Source: Yoonia sp.
GTDB lineage: Bacteria > Pseudomonadota > Alphaproteobacteria > Rhodobacterales > Rhodobacteraceae
DNA length: 64,000 nucleotides
NCBI RefSeq assembly: GCF_018402175.1
Contig: NZ_JAGYJK010000018.1
Coordinates: 372,001 to 436,000 of the forward strand
Reading direction: 5' to 3'
A program made the translations under genes and the position numbers. Below, piece after piece: positions 16,899 to 25,130 of the stretch; the stretch's first letter is position 1; each line of letters begins with the position of its first letter. The notes beneath the pieces were generated by a model. It did not search any database. It saw nothing but the letters and a program-made list of their open reading frames with translations, and was not told the DNA's origin.

Positions 16899-17422
16899 GC
16901 GGTTGTATGACCTGTCATCAGGATGTCGCGGGTAAAGCCCACGCCTTTTTCGGCCTTGCCCCATTTGCGCGCCAGCGCGACCAGATGCAACGCTGCCGCC
17001 GCCGCCCCGCCGCCTTTGTTCATCTGTGCTGCATCCGCACGCACGACCGCCTGCGCATAGTTTTCCACGGTCAGGATGCCGTTGCCGATGCACAGGCCCT
17101 GCAACCCCAGCAATTGCAGCGCGCGGCTGCTGTCGTTGCAGACGGTGTCGTAATGCGTCGTCTCGCCCCGGATCACGCAGCCAAGCGCGACATAGCCGTC
17201 AAAATCGCCCATCCGCGCGGCGATGCCGATGGCGGTGGGAATTTCCAGCGCGCCGGGGACATGCACGATTTCATGGCTGGCACCGGCCTTTGCAATCTCG
17301 GCCAAGGCTCCGGCGATCTGGTGATCGCTGATATCTTTGTAATAAGGCGAGGCGGCGATCAGGATCTTCACCGGCTTGTCGAAATCCGGCAAGGGCAGGA
17401 TATGATGTGTGGGTCCGGCCAT
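16895..17422 (-). CDS. ribH: 6,7-dimethyl-8-ribityllumazine synthase
   Basis: A 175-residue lumazine synthase, the penultimate riboflavin step condensing 3,4-dihydroxy-2-butanone 4-phosphate with the ribitylamino-pyrimidinedione. Recognisable stretches are HEIVHVPGALEIPTAIGIAA (substrate loop), ALGCVIRGETTHYDTVCNDS (containing the catalytic histidine region) and GNGILTVENYAQAVVRAD. The ATG overlaps the stop of the RibB gene by one base (TGATG) and its own stop overlaps nusB. Confidence 0.95.
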   Translation of the reverse strand: MAGPTHHILPLPDFDKPVKILIAASPYYKDISDHQIAGALAEIAKAGASHEIVHVPGALEIPTAIGIAARMGDFDGYVALGCVIRGETTHYDTVCNDSSRALQLLGLQGLCIGNGILTVENYAQAVVRADAAQMNKGGGAAAAALHLVALARKWGKAEKGVGFTRDILMTGHTTA

Positions 17423-18552
17423 CAGCCAATCTCCGAAATTTTGCGCGTGCCGACGATTTCGAGACCGTAAGCATCAAGGCCCACGACCCGCGGCTTGGGT
17501 GAATTGGTCAGCAGCGTGATGTCATGCAGGCCCAGCGCCGACAGGATCTGCGCGCCCAGCCCGTATTGCCGCAGCGTATGTGGCGATGCTTCTTCGCTCG
17601 GGTCCAGTTTCATATGCAGGTCGCGCAGCAGCACCAATGCGCCGCGCCCTTCATCGGCGATCAACTGCATCGCATCGCCGAATTCATTGCGCCGCCCCTT
17701 GGGGCCAACACCGACAACATCCAGCATCGGGTCCAGCGCATGCATCCGCACCAGCACGGGCTCGGGCGTGGTGATATCGCCCTTGATCAGCGCGATATGT
17801 TCGGCACCTTGGGTTTCATCGACGAAAATCCGCATCTCCCAGTCACCGCCGAATTCGGATGTGATGGTCTGGCTGTCGCGCAGCACAACCAGATTATCAT
17901 GGCGGCGGCGATAGGCGATCAGATCGCTGATCGTGCCGATCTTCAGCCCGTGCAATTGCGCAAAGGCGACCAGATCGGGCAGACGCGCCATTTCGCCGTC
18001 TTCTTTCATGATCTCGCAGATCACGCCCGACGGGTTCAGCCCCGCCAGACGGCTGATATCGACAGCGGCCTCGGTATGGCCGGCACGGACAAGCACACCG
18101 CCATCGCGCGCGCGCAGTGGGAACACATGGCCTGGCGTGGCGATATCGGCCGCCCCCTTGGCTGCGTCAATCGCGACCGAGACGGTGCGCGCACGGTCGG
18201 CGGCGGAAATGCCAGTGCTGACGCCTTCGCGGGCCTCGATGCTGACGGTGAACGCTGTTTCATGGCGCGATGAATTGTTGGACGCCATCAAAGGCAGGCC
18301 CAGCGCATCGATGCGGCTGCCGGGCAGCGACAGACAGATCAGCCCGCGCCCGTGCTTTGCCATGAAATTGATTGCGTCAGGTGTGGCCATCTGGGCGGGG
18401 ATCACCAGATCGCCTTCGTTCTCGCGGTCCTCGTGATCGACAAGGATGAACATCCGGCCATTGCGGGCATCATCGATGATATCCTCGATCTTGCTGATCG
18501 CATCGGACCAGTCCTGTTCAACCGGACCCGGTGTTTCGAAAGTGATGGACAT
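17422..18552 (-). CDS. ribB: 3,4-dihydroxy-2-butanone 4-phosphate synthase with degenerate GTP cyclohydrolase II-like domain
   Basis: A 376-residue fusion. The N-terminal half is an intact DHBP synthase: FILVDHEDRENEGDLVIPAQ binds metal and substrate, with SRHETAFTVSIEAREGVSTG and RAGHTEAAVDISRLAGLNPS. The C-terminal half resembles GTP cyclohydrolase II (PVLVRMHALDPMLDVVGVGP; LRQYGLGAQILSALGLHD). It has no zinc-binding C...CDC cysteines, so it probably lacks that activity (RibBX type). A catalytically competent RibA should then be encoded elsewhere. I start at the MSITFETP methionine; the frame extends 14 residues further upstream. Confidence 0.9.
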   Translation of the reverse strand: MSITFETPGPVEQDWSDAISKIEDIIDDARNGRMFILVDHEDRENEGDLVIPAQMATPDAINFMAKHGRGLICLSLPGSRIDALGLPLMASNNSSRHETAFTVSIEAREGVSTGISAADRARTVSVAIDAAKGAADIATPGHVFPLRARDGGVLVRAGHTEAAVDISRLAGLNPSGVICEIMKEDGEMARLPDLVAFAQLHGLKIGTISDLIAYRRRHDNLVVLRDSQTITSEFGGDWEMRIFVDETQGAEHIALIKGDITTPEPVLVRMHALDPMLDVVGVGPKGRRNEFGDAMQLIADEGRGALVLLRDLHMKLDPSEEASPHTLRQYGLGAQILSALGLHDITLLTNSPKPRVVGLDAYGLEIVGTRKISEIG

Positions 18553-18630
18553 ATGCGACCCCGCAGCTTGGTTGCCTGCCAGATAGCCCAGCATCCGCCG
18601 TTTGAAAAGGGCTGCAAGGCGTAAGGTAGC

Positions 18631-19185
18631 TTACGGAAAGAAGGCCTCGGCACTGACATAGCCCGCCAGCCGCGCCGCCGCGACCCATTCCCGTTCAAAA
18701 TCGGTATCGCCCACCAGCACAAAGCGGTCGGCAGGCTGGCGCAGCGTGCCGGTCACCTGATCCAGATCGCGGCGCATGGCCGACCAGCTGTCGGCAAAGC
18801 GTGGTGCGGCAAAGGCGCGGTCGATCCCCGCCAGCCCCGCCAGATGCGTGGGCGTGACGGGCCGGTGCGCAAGCCCGTGGCGGGCGGTATTGATCAGCGT
18901 TTCCAGCCGCGCCGCACGGTCCGCAGGCATCGCCTGCCCGTAGCGCAGCACGCGCAAGGCATTGCTGGAAAACAGAAACCCGATCAGGTCATGCCCGTTG
19001 CTAGCGCGGATACCGGCATAGGTCTTGTACGGCAGGCCCAGTTCGGCGGCGCGCTTGACGCGCAGGCGCACCACCTCGATCGGCAGGACGGGCAGCAAAT
19101 CCTGCCGTGCCTTGGCCCATGCGAATTTGCGCCAGCTATGCCCGGGCTCCTGCGACAGGCCGGAATTATGCCCGATCCCCGCCAT
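18631..19185 (-). CDS. Conserved protein of unknown function within the riboflavin operon
   Basis: A 184-residue soluble protein beginning MAGIGHNSGLSQEPGHSWRK. It is Arg/Ala-rich and mostly helical (LLPVLPIEVVRLRVKRAAEL; GIRASNGHDLIGFLFSSNAL; AMRRDLDQVTGTLRQPADRF). No catalytic motif or signal peptide is apparent. The ATG overlaps the TGA of ribE (TGATG) and it sits before ribB, so it is translated with riboflavin synthase. I recognise the MAGIGHNSG opening as recurrent in alphaproteobacterial hypothetical proteins, but I cannot assign a function. Confidence 0.8.
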   Translation of the reverse strand: MAGIGHNSGLSQEPGHSWRKFAWAKARQDLLPVLPIEVVRLRVKRAAELGLPYKTYAGIRASNGHDLIGFLFSSNALRVLRYGQAMPADRAARLETLINTARHGLAHRPVTPTHLAGLAGIDRAFAAPRFADSWSAMRRDLDQVTGTLRQPADRFVLVGDTDFEREWVAAARLAGYVSAEAFFP

Positions 19186-19781
19186 CAGGCGTAATCCTGC
19201 AACCGCGCGACATACCGCGCCATCGTGTCGATCTCGATATTGATCAGATCGCCCACCGCAACATCGCCCCAAGTCGTGGCGGTCTTGGTATGGGGGATGA
19301 AATTGATCCCGAAATCGCGGCCCGCAACCTCGTTCACCGTCAGCGATGTGCCATCCAGCGCCACCGACCCTTTGGGTGCGATGAACCGCGCCAGCGCCTC
19401 TGGCGCGCGGAATGTCACGCGGGTGCTGTCACCTTCATCGCGCAGGGCCACAACCTCGGCCACGCCATCGACATGGCCCGACACGATATGCCCGCCCAAC
19501 TCGTCGCCCACCTTCAGCGCGCGTTCCAGGTTCAGCCTTTTGCCGACCGTCCAGCCGCTGACATTGGTGGCCCCCACGGTTTCCGCCGAAATCTGCACAT
19601 CAAACCAGTTCTGTGGATCACGGCCCAATGCGATCACCGTCAGGCACACCCCGTTACAGGCAATCGACGCCCCGATGTCGATTCCTGCCACGTCATAGCC
19701 AGTGCCAATCCGCGCGCGCAGATCGCCCTGCTGGTCCAGTACCAGCACCCGCCCGATATCGGTGACAATTCCTGTGAACAT
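19185..19781 (-). CDS. ribE: Riboflavin synthase alpha subunit
   Basis: A 198-residue protein with the family's two internal lumazine-binding repeats. Repeat 1 is MFTGIVTDIGRVLVLDQQGD..., with GASIACNGVCLTVIALG; repeat 2 contains GHIVSGHVDGVAEVVALRDE and GSVALDGTSLTVNEVAG. It dismutates two lumazines into riboflavin. It heads the minus-strand run ribE-unknown-ribB-ribH-nusB. It is separated from ribD, which would normally precede it, by the two capsule genes on the opposite strand. Confidence 0.95.
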   Translation of the reverse strand: MFTGIVTDIGRVLVLDQQGDLRARIGTGYDVAGIDIGASIACNGVCLTVIALGRDPQNWFDVQISAETVGATNVSGWTVGKRLNLERALKVGDELGGHIVSGHVDGVAEVVALRDEGDSTRVTFRAPEALARFIAPKGSVALDGTSLTVNEVAGRDFGINFIPHTKTATTWGDVAVGDLINIEIDTMARYVARLQDYA

Positions 19782-19909
19782 GCGCTTTCCTTTCCGCTTG
19801 CTCCTGACCTAGCGGCTTGCAGGCGTGCAGGCAAGCAGGCGGCTTGCCGCATTACCGCCAGAATTGCCGTGTTAAGCTGGCGTTCAGTTTGTTCAGTCAG
19901 TTCAGTGTT

Positions 19910-21208
19910 ATGAGTTCCCAACGCCGCTTCCTTTTCCTGCAAGGGCCGCATGGCCCGTTCTTTCGCCAGATCGCAGCGGCCCTGCGCAAATCGGGGGCCG
20001 GTGTCTGGCGCGTCGGGTTCAACGCGGGCGATGCGGCTTTCTGGTGGCGCAGCCCCGGATATCTGCCGTTCCGCGACAGCCCCGACGCATGGCCCAGCGC
20101 ATTGGCCCACATCCTGCGCGACAAACAGATCACCGATATCGTCCTTTACGGCGACACCCGCCCGATCCATGCCGAGGCGGTGCGCCAAGCCCGCGCCACC
20201 GGTCTGCGCATCCATGTCTTTGAAGAAGGCTATCTGCGCCCCTATTGGGTCACCTATGAACGCGGCGGCAGCAACGGGCATTCGCAGCTACGCAGCCTCA
20301 GCATCGCTGACATGCGCGCGCATCTGGCCCAGCCGGGGCAAGACCAGCCGACGCCGCCGTCCCATTGGGGCGACATGCGCCAGCATATCTTTTACGGCGC
20401 GCTTTATCATTGGTTCGTGATGTTCCGAAACGCGCGCTATCCGCAATTCCGCCCGCACCGCGCCCTGCCGGTGCGCACCGAAGCGCAGCTTTACACAGCC
20501 CGTCTGCTGATGATGCCGGTGCTGGCGCTGCTGCGCGGGCTGGCCACCTTGCGGATCAAGGCAGGCGGCTATCCCTATCATCTGGCGCTGCTGCAACTGG
20601 AACATGATTCGAGCTTTCAGATCCATTCACCGTTCCGCGACATGGAAAGCTTCATCGACATGGTCATCACCGGTTTTGCCAAAGGCGCACCAGCGGGCCA
20701 TCACCTTGTGTTCAAGACGCATCCGCTGGAAAACGGGCGCAAACCGCTGCACCGCCTGATCCGGCAGGCGGCGGCGGCGCAGGGCATCGCGCATCGCGTG
20801 CATTTCGTGCGCGGTGGTAAACTGGCGCGTTTGCTCGATTCCGCACTCTCGGCGGTGACGGTCAATTCCACCGCGGGCCAGCAGGTGCTGTGGCGCGGGA
20901 TTCCGTTGCGGATTTTCGGCGCCGCGGTCTATGACAAACCGCAATTCGTGTCCGACCAACCGCTGCCCGCCTTTTTCGCAGCCCCACGCCCCCCCGACAC
21001 CCAAGCCTATCGCGATTTCCGGCAATTCCTGTTGCAAACCAGTCAGGTACCCGGCGGGTTCTATTCCGCCAAGGGCCGGCGCAACCTGATCCGGCATCTG
21101 GCCCCGATGATGCTGGCGGATGCGGGTCCCTATGCCGCGCGGCACGGTGATGATCAGGCGCGCGATCTGCAAACCGCCGCGCTGGCCAAGATACAGCGCG
21201 TGGCCTAG
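19910..21208 (+). CDS. kpsS: Capsular polysaccharide beta-Kdo transferase/export protein KpsS
   Basis: A 432-residue KpsS-like protein. It starts MSSQRRFLFLQGPHGPFFRQ and has LYGDTRPIHAEAVRQARATG, then HVFEEGYLRPYWVTYERGG, the conserved EEGYLRP motif, and later VNSTAGQQVLWRGIPLRIFG. KpsS and KpsC add the Kdo linker onto lyso-phosphatidylglycerol, initiating group 2 capsule chains for ABC export. It is followed 9 bases later by the (frameshifted) kpsC on the same strand. The upstream 130 bases divide it from the divergent ribE. Confidence 0.88.
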   Translation: MSSQRRFLFLQGPHGPFFRQIAAALRKSGAGVWRVGFNAGDAAFWWRSPGYLPFRDSPDAWPSALAHILRDKQITDIVLYGDTRPIHAEAVRQARATGLRIHVFEEGYLRPYWVTYERGGSNGHSQLRSLSIADMRAHLAQPGQDQPTPPSHWGDMRQHIFYGALYHWFVMFRNARYPQFRPHRALPVRTEAQLYTARLLMMPVLALLRGLATLRIKAGGYPYHLALLQLEHDSSFQIHSPFRDMESFIDMVITGFAKGAPAGHHLVFKTHPLENGRKPLHRLIRQAAAAQGIAHRVHFVRGGKLARLLDSALSAVTVNSTAGQQVLWRGIPLRIFGAAVYDKPQFVSDQPLPAFFAAPRPPDTQAYRDFRQFLLQTSQVPGGFYSAKGRRNLIRHLAPMMLADAGPYAARHGDDQARDLQTAALAKIQRVA

Positions 21209-21217
21209 CCTGCCGCA

Positions 21218-23213
21218 ATGCCGGATGAAAACCGCCAGAACCTTTATGTCTATTCGGGGGGTTTCCTGACCCAGCCCCGCATCCGGCGCATCCTGACGCT
21301 GGCGGGCTTCGACATCCGGCTTGGCGCGCCCGGACCCCACGACAATGTCGGCGTCTGGGGCCAAAGCCCGACCGCGCCACGCGGCGAGGCTGTGGCGCGG
21401 CACAAAGGTGCGGGCCTGATCCGGGTCGAGGACAGTTTTCTACGCTCGGTCCGGCCCGGACGGTCCGGTGACCTGCCCATCGGGCTGAACATCGACCGGC
21501 GCGGCGTGCATTTCGACCCGACCGTGCCGTCCGATCTGGACCTGATACTTGCGCATGATCCGCTGGACGATACCGTCCTGCTGAACCGCGCTAAGGCGGG
21601 GATCAGCGCCTTGCAGGCGGATCATCTGTCGAAATACAGCTGTTTCGATCCCGCCACGCCCGTGCCCGATGCCGGCTATGTGCTGGTCATCGACCAGACC
21701 CGCAAGGATGCGTCCATCACCGCCAGCGGTGCCGACAGCAACACATTCCGCGAAATGCTGTTTTACGCCCAAACCGAACATCCCGACCAAAGGATCGTGA
21801 TCAAGACCCATCCCGAAACCATAGCAGGCAACAAGGCGGGCTATTTCACCGCCGCCGATACCAGCGACAGGATCAGCCTGTGTGCTGCCCCCGTCTCGCC
21901 CTGGGCGCTGCTTGCGGGGGCGATCGCGGTCTATACCGTCACATCGCAGCTGGGGTTCGAGGCGATTTTAGCAGGCCACAAACCCGTGGTTTTCGGCCAG
22001 CCATTCTATGCAGGCTGGGGGCTTACAGACGACCGCAAACCGGTCCAACGCCGCCAACGCCGCCTGACGCGGGCGCAGCTTTTCGCGGGCGCGATGATCC
22101 TCTATCCAACTTGGTACGACCCCTACCACGACCGTCTGTGCAGCTTCGAGGAAGCGACAGCCACCCTGTCCGCGCTGACCCGCGCCTGGCGTGACGACCA
22201 CCAAGGCTGGGTCGCCGCCGACATGCGGCTGTGGAAACGCCGGCCCTTGCAACAGTTCTTCGGCCACTACGCGCAGGTCCGGTTCGCGCGCGGGGCCAAG
22301 GCGCCGCACACAGGCCGCACAATCCAACCGCCGCCTGATGCGCTGGGCCAGCACGGATGCGCGCGACGCGGTGCTGGTCGAGGATGGTTTCCTGCGCTCG
22401 CGCGGGCTGGGCGCCGATCTGGTGGCGCCCTTGTCCTTGGTGCTGGACGATCTGGGCATCTATTACGACGCAACCCGCCCCAGCAGGCTCGAGGCGCTGA
22501 TCACCGGATCACCCACGCTACCCCCCGCCGCCCGCGACCGCGCAGCGGCGCTGATCACACGGATCAGGGCGGCGGGCCTGTCAAAATACAATCTGCAGGG
22601 CAAACCCCTGCCCGAGCTGCCCAAAGGGCGGCGCATCCTTGTGCCGGGGCAGGTCGAGGACGACGCCAGCATCCGGCTGGGCGCAGGCGAAGTGCGTAGC
22701 AACGCAGCGCTGCTGCAAGCGGTGCGTACGGCCAACCCCGCTGCCGTGATCATCTACAAACCGCACCCCGATGTGCGCGCAAACCTGCGGCCCGGCCATA
22801 TCGCCAACGCAGGCGACTGGGCCGATCTGGTGCTGGACGACGCCGACCCGATCGCCGCCATCCAGGCCTGCGATTGCGTCTGGACCATGACATCGCTTCT
22901 GGGGTTCGAGGCGCTCTTGCACGACCGCCCGGTCACCTGCCTTGGGATGCCGTTCTATGCCGGCTGGGGGCTGACCGATGACCGCGCGCAGCCGCTTGCA
23001 CGGCGCAACAAAACACTGGACCTCACCGCGCTGGTCCATGCCGCGCTGATCGCCTATCCGCGCTACCGCGATCCGGTCAGCGGCCTGCCCTGCCCGGTCG
23101 AGGTGATCGTGGACAGGCTCACCCATGACGATGTCCCGCCCGCCACGCGCCTCAACCGCGTCACAGCGAAACTGCAGGGCCTTTTTGCGAGCTTCGCGCC
23201 CTTGTGGCGTTGA
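21218..23213 (+). pseudogene. kpsC: Capsular polysaccharide protein KpsC, frameshifted
   Basis: KpsC carries two tandem glycosyltransferase-like domains, and both are recognisable. Domain 1 has RVEDSFLRSVRPGR and TSQLGFEAILAGHKPVVFGQ followed by PFYAGWGLTDD. Domain 2 has VEDGFLRSRGLGADLVAPLS and TSLLGFEALLHDRPVTCLGM, again with PFYAGWGLTDD. The domains are in different frames. Domain 1 is good to VRFARGAKA, and domain 2 resumes at AAQSNRRLMRWAS, with the switch at about 22300-22310. The 1996-base span has one base too many for a single frame; repaired it is about 664 residues, normal for KpsC. If real, the mutation would abolish linker synthesis and capsule export. Confidence 0.87.
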
Positions 23214-23260
23214 CTTCTTATTTCCAAAAATACTCCGGGGTACGGGGCAGCGCCCCGTGC
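23214..23260 (-). terminator. Intrinsic terminator of ribD (dispersed tail element)
   Basis: On the minus strand ACGGGGC-GCT-GCCCCGT (23242-23258) is followed by ACCCCGGAGTATTTTTGG and AAATAAGAAG, ending at the kpsC stop. The hairpin is unlike that at pepF, but the GGAGTATTTTTGGAAATAAGAAG tail is the same. Confidence 0.75.
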
Positions 23261-23264
23261 AACC

Positions 23265-24344
23265 CTAGACCCGCCGCCAATGCGTCATGACATCATCGCC
23301 CAGACGCGCCAGATCATGCAAGGCAAAGCGCGGCGCATCCGCCAGCCGCCCGATTCCCATCGCGGCCAGTGCAGGCGTGCCTTCGGCGCCGATGGCGCAG
23401 CCTGCGGTCATCACCACCAGATCATCGACCAGCCCTGCGCCCAGCAATGAGGCAGCCAACATCCCGCCGCCTTCGCAAAACAGCCGCGTGATCCCTGCGC
23501 TTGCCAGCGCCTGCATCATCGCCTCGGGTTCGACCTGTCCTGCACGCACGGCACAGGGCAGGCTGACGGCACCCAGCGCCAGCCAATCGGCCACATCCGC
23601 CTCCGCCCCGTGGCAGATCCAGACCGGCGATTGGCGCGCGGTCTGCGCCAGTTGGCTGGTCAGCGGCAGCTTGACCGCGCGCGAGACGACCACGCGCACA
23701 GGCTGGCGGGTGATGCCAAGACCGCGCACGCTCAGCGCCGGATCATCCGCACGCAGGGTTCCTGCACCCACCATCACCGCATCATGGCGCGCGCGCATCA
23801 TATGCACCGCGCGGCGGGCCTCTGGCCCCGTGATCCACTGGCTTTCGCCGCTGGCCGTGGCGATCCGGCCATCCAGCGTGCCAGCCAGCTTCAGCGTCAC
23901 AAAAGGCCGCGCTGCCGTGATCCGCGACAAAAACCCCGCATGATCGGCACGCGCCTGATCTGCCAGCAACCCCGTTTCCACGACGATCCCCGCCTGTTCC
24001 AGCATCGCGATCCCGCGGCCTGCGACGCGCCCATCGGGATCACCCAGCGCAACGACGACCCGCGCCACACCCGCGGCAATCAGCGCCTCGGCGCAAGGCG
24101 GGGTCTTGCCATGATGCGCACAGGGTTCCAGCGTGACATAGACCGTGGCCCCGCGCGCATCCTCGCCCGCCTGCGCCAAGGCGACAGTTTCGGCATGCGG
24201 CCGCCCGCCATCCTGCGTCCAACCGCGCCCGACAATGCGGCCATGGGTCACGATCACGCAGCCCACCGCCGGATTGGGCCAGACACGGCCCATCCCGCGC
24301 CGCCCCAGTTGCAGCGCCAGTGCCATGTAGCGGGCGTCGGTCAC
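23265..24344 (-). CDS. ribD: Bifunctional riboflavin deaminase/reductase RibD
   Basis: A 359-residue protein. The N-terminal cytidine-deaminase-like domain has [11 protein letters not shown] and [19 protein letters not shown], with zinc ligands His and two Cys. The C-terminal reductase has [20 protein letters not shown] and [20 protein letters not shown]. It catalyses two successive steps from the product of GTP cyclohydrolase II. The start is a GTG at 24344 overlapping the TGA of nrdR (GTGA), so it is translated with NrdR. The terminator at 23214-23260 ends this transcript. Confidence 0.95.
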   Translation of the reverse strand: MTDARYMALALQLGRRGMGRVWPNPAVGCVIVTHGRIVGRGWTQDGGRPHAETVALAQAGEDARGATVYVTLEPCAHHGKTPPCAEALIAAGVARVVVALGDPDGRVAGRGIAMLEQAGIVVETGLLADQARADHAGFLSRITAARPFVTLKLAGTLDGRIATASGESQWITGPEARRAVHMMRARHDAVMVGAGTLRADDPALSVRGLGITRQPVRVVVSRAVKLPLTSQLAQTARQSPVWICHGAEADVADWLALGAVSLPCAVRAGQVEPEAMMQALASAGITRLFCEGGGMLAASLLGAGLVDDLVVMTAGCAIGAEGTPALAAMGIGRLADAPRFALHDLARLGDDVMTHWRRV

Positions 24345-24811
24345 TCGTCTTCTTTGGCTGCTTGCGGGCGCAATTCGCTGACGAATTTATCGAAATCATC
24401 CGCCGCCTGAAAATTCTTGTAAACGCTGGCAAAGCGCACATAGGCGACCGTGTCGATCCTTGCCAGGCTTTCCATCACGATCTCGCCAATCGTGCCAGAC
24501 GGGATGTCGGTATCGCCCAGACTTTCTAGCCTGCGCACGATGCCGCTGATCATCTGATCCATCCGTTCTGGTTCAACAGGGCGTTTTTGCAGCGCGATCC
24601 GGATCGAGCGTTCCAGCTTCTGGCGGTCGAAATCCTCGCGCCGCCCATTGGATTTGATCACCACCAGATCACGCAATTGCACGCGTTCATAGGTGGTGAA
24701 ACGCCCGCCACAGGCCGGACAAAACCGCCTGCGCCGGATCGCCACATGGTCCTCGGCGGGACGGGAATCCTTGACCTGGGTATCGACATTTCCGCAAAAA
24801 GGGCAACGCAT
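24341..24811 (-). CDS. nrdR: Transcriptional repressor NrdR
   Basis: A 156-residue repressor of ribonucleotide reductase genes. An N-terminal zinc ribbon ([20 protein letters not shown] and [16 protein letters not shown]) precedes an ATP-cone domain ([20 protein letters not shown]). It senses ATP/dATP and binds tandem NrdR boxes. The ATG at 24811 starts exactly at the zinc ribbon; an in-frame upstream extension of 11 residues is unlikely. The nrdR-ribD pairing is widespread. Confidence 0.95.
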   Translation of the reverse strand: MRCPFCGNVDTQVKDSRPAEDHVAIRRRRFCPACGGRFTTYERVQLRDLVVIKSNGRREDFDRQKLERSIRIALQKRPVEPERMDQMISGIVRRLESLGDTDIPSGTIGEIVMESLARIDTVAYVRFASVYKNFQAADDFDKFVSELRPQAAKEDE

Positions 24812-25130
24812 AAGGGGGTCCTTTGGGTCTATGTGTTGGGGCAAGACCCCACTTATCCACAGCCACTATAAGAACCCGCCTTGGTTTTGGGTAGGGGGGA
24901 TTTTAGACCGCTAGATACAGCATGAGACAGGCAGCTCAATCGCGACCGGCCAAGAAACTGCCATGCTTTCGCAGACAGAGGTCTCGACGCCTTGTCACGT
25001 CAAACCAAAGCCTGACGCTATCGTTGAATCTGCAATTTCACTGGGCCAGAACACGGGTTGCCACGCCAGATATACGGCTTGGGTCAGCCCCGCCCAGCCG
25101 ATACAACCGACTGGGCAAGGCCTGACTGTA
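24812..25130. other. Intergenic region between nrdR and rpoD
   Basis: These 319 bases lie upstream of nrdR and downstream of rpoD. They hold one perfect DnaA-box sequence TTATCCACA (24853-24861), about 40 bases from the nrdR start, and a GCCCAG/CTGGGC inverted repeat near the rpoD end. No convincing coding frame is seen; short frames around 24922-25163 have no start signal or recognisable protein. Confidence 0.6.
25083..25126 (-). terminator. Possible rpoD 3' hairpin
   Basis: Two nested inverted repeats, GTCAG/CTGAC (25083-25087 and 25122-25126) and GCCCAG/CTGGGC (25092-25097 and 25111-25116), form an interrupted stem just after the rpoD stop. There is no T-run, so intrinsic termination is uncertain. 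Confidence 0.35.

Noticed and set aside
18553-18630. Possible FMN riboswitch before ribB
   Set aside because: The gap is under 80 bases and lacks the conserved RFN helices; none was seen before ribE or ribD either.
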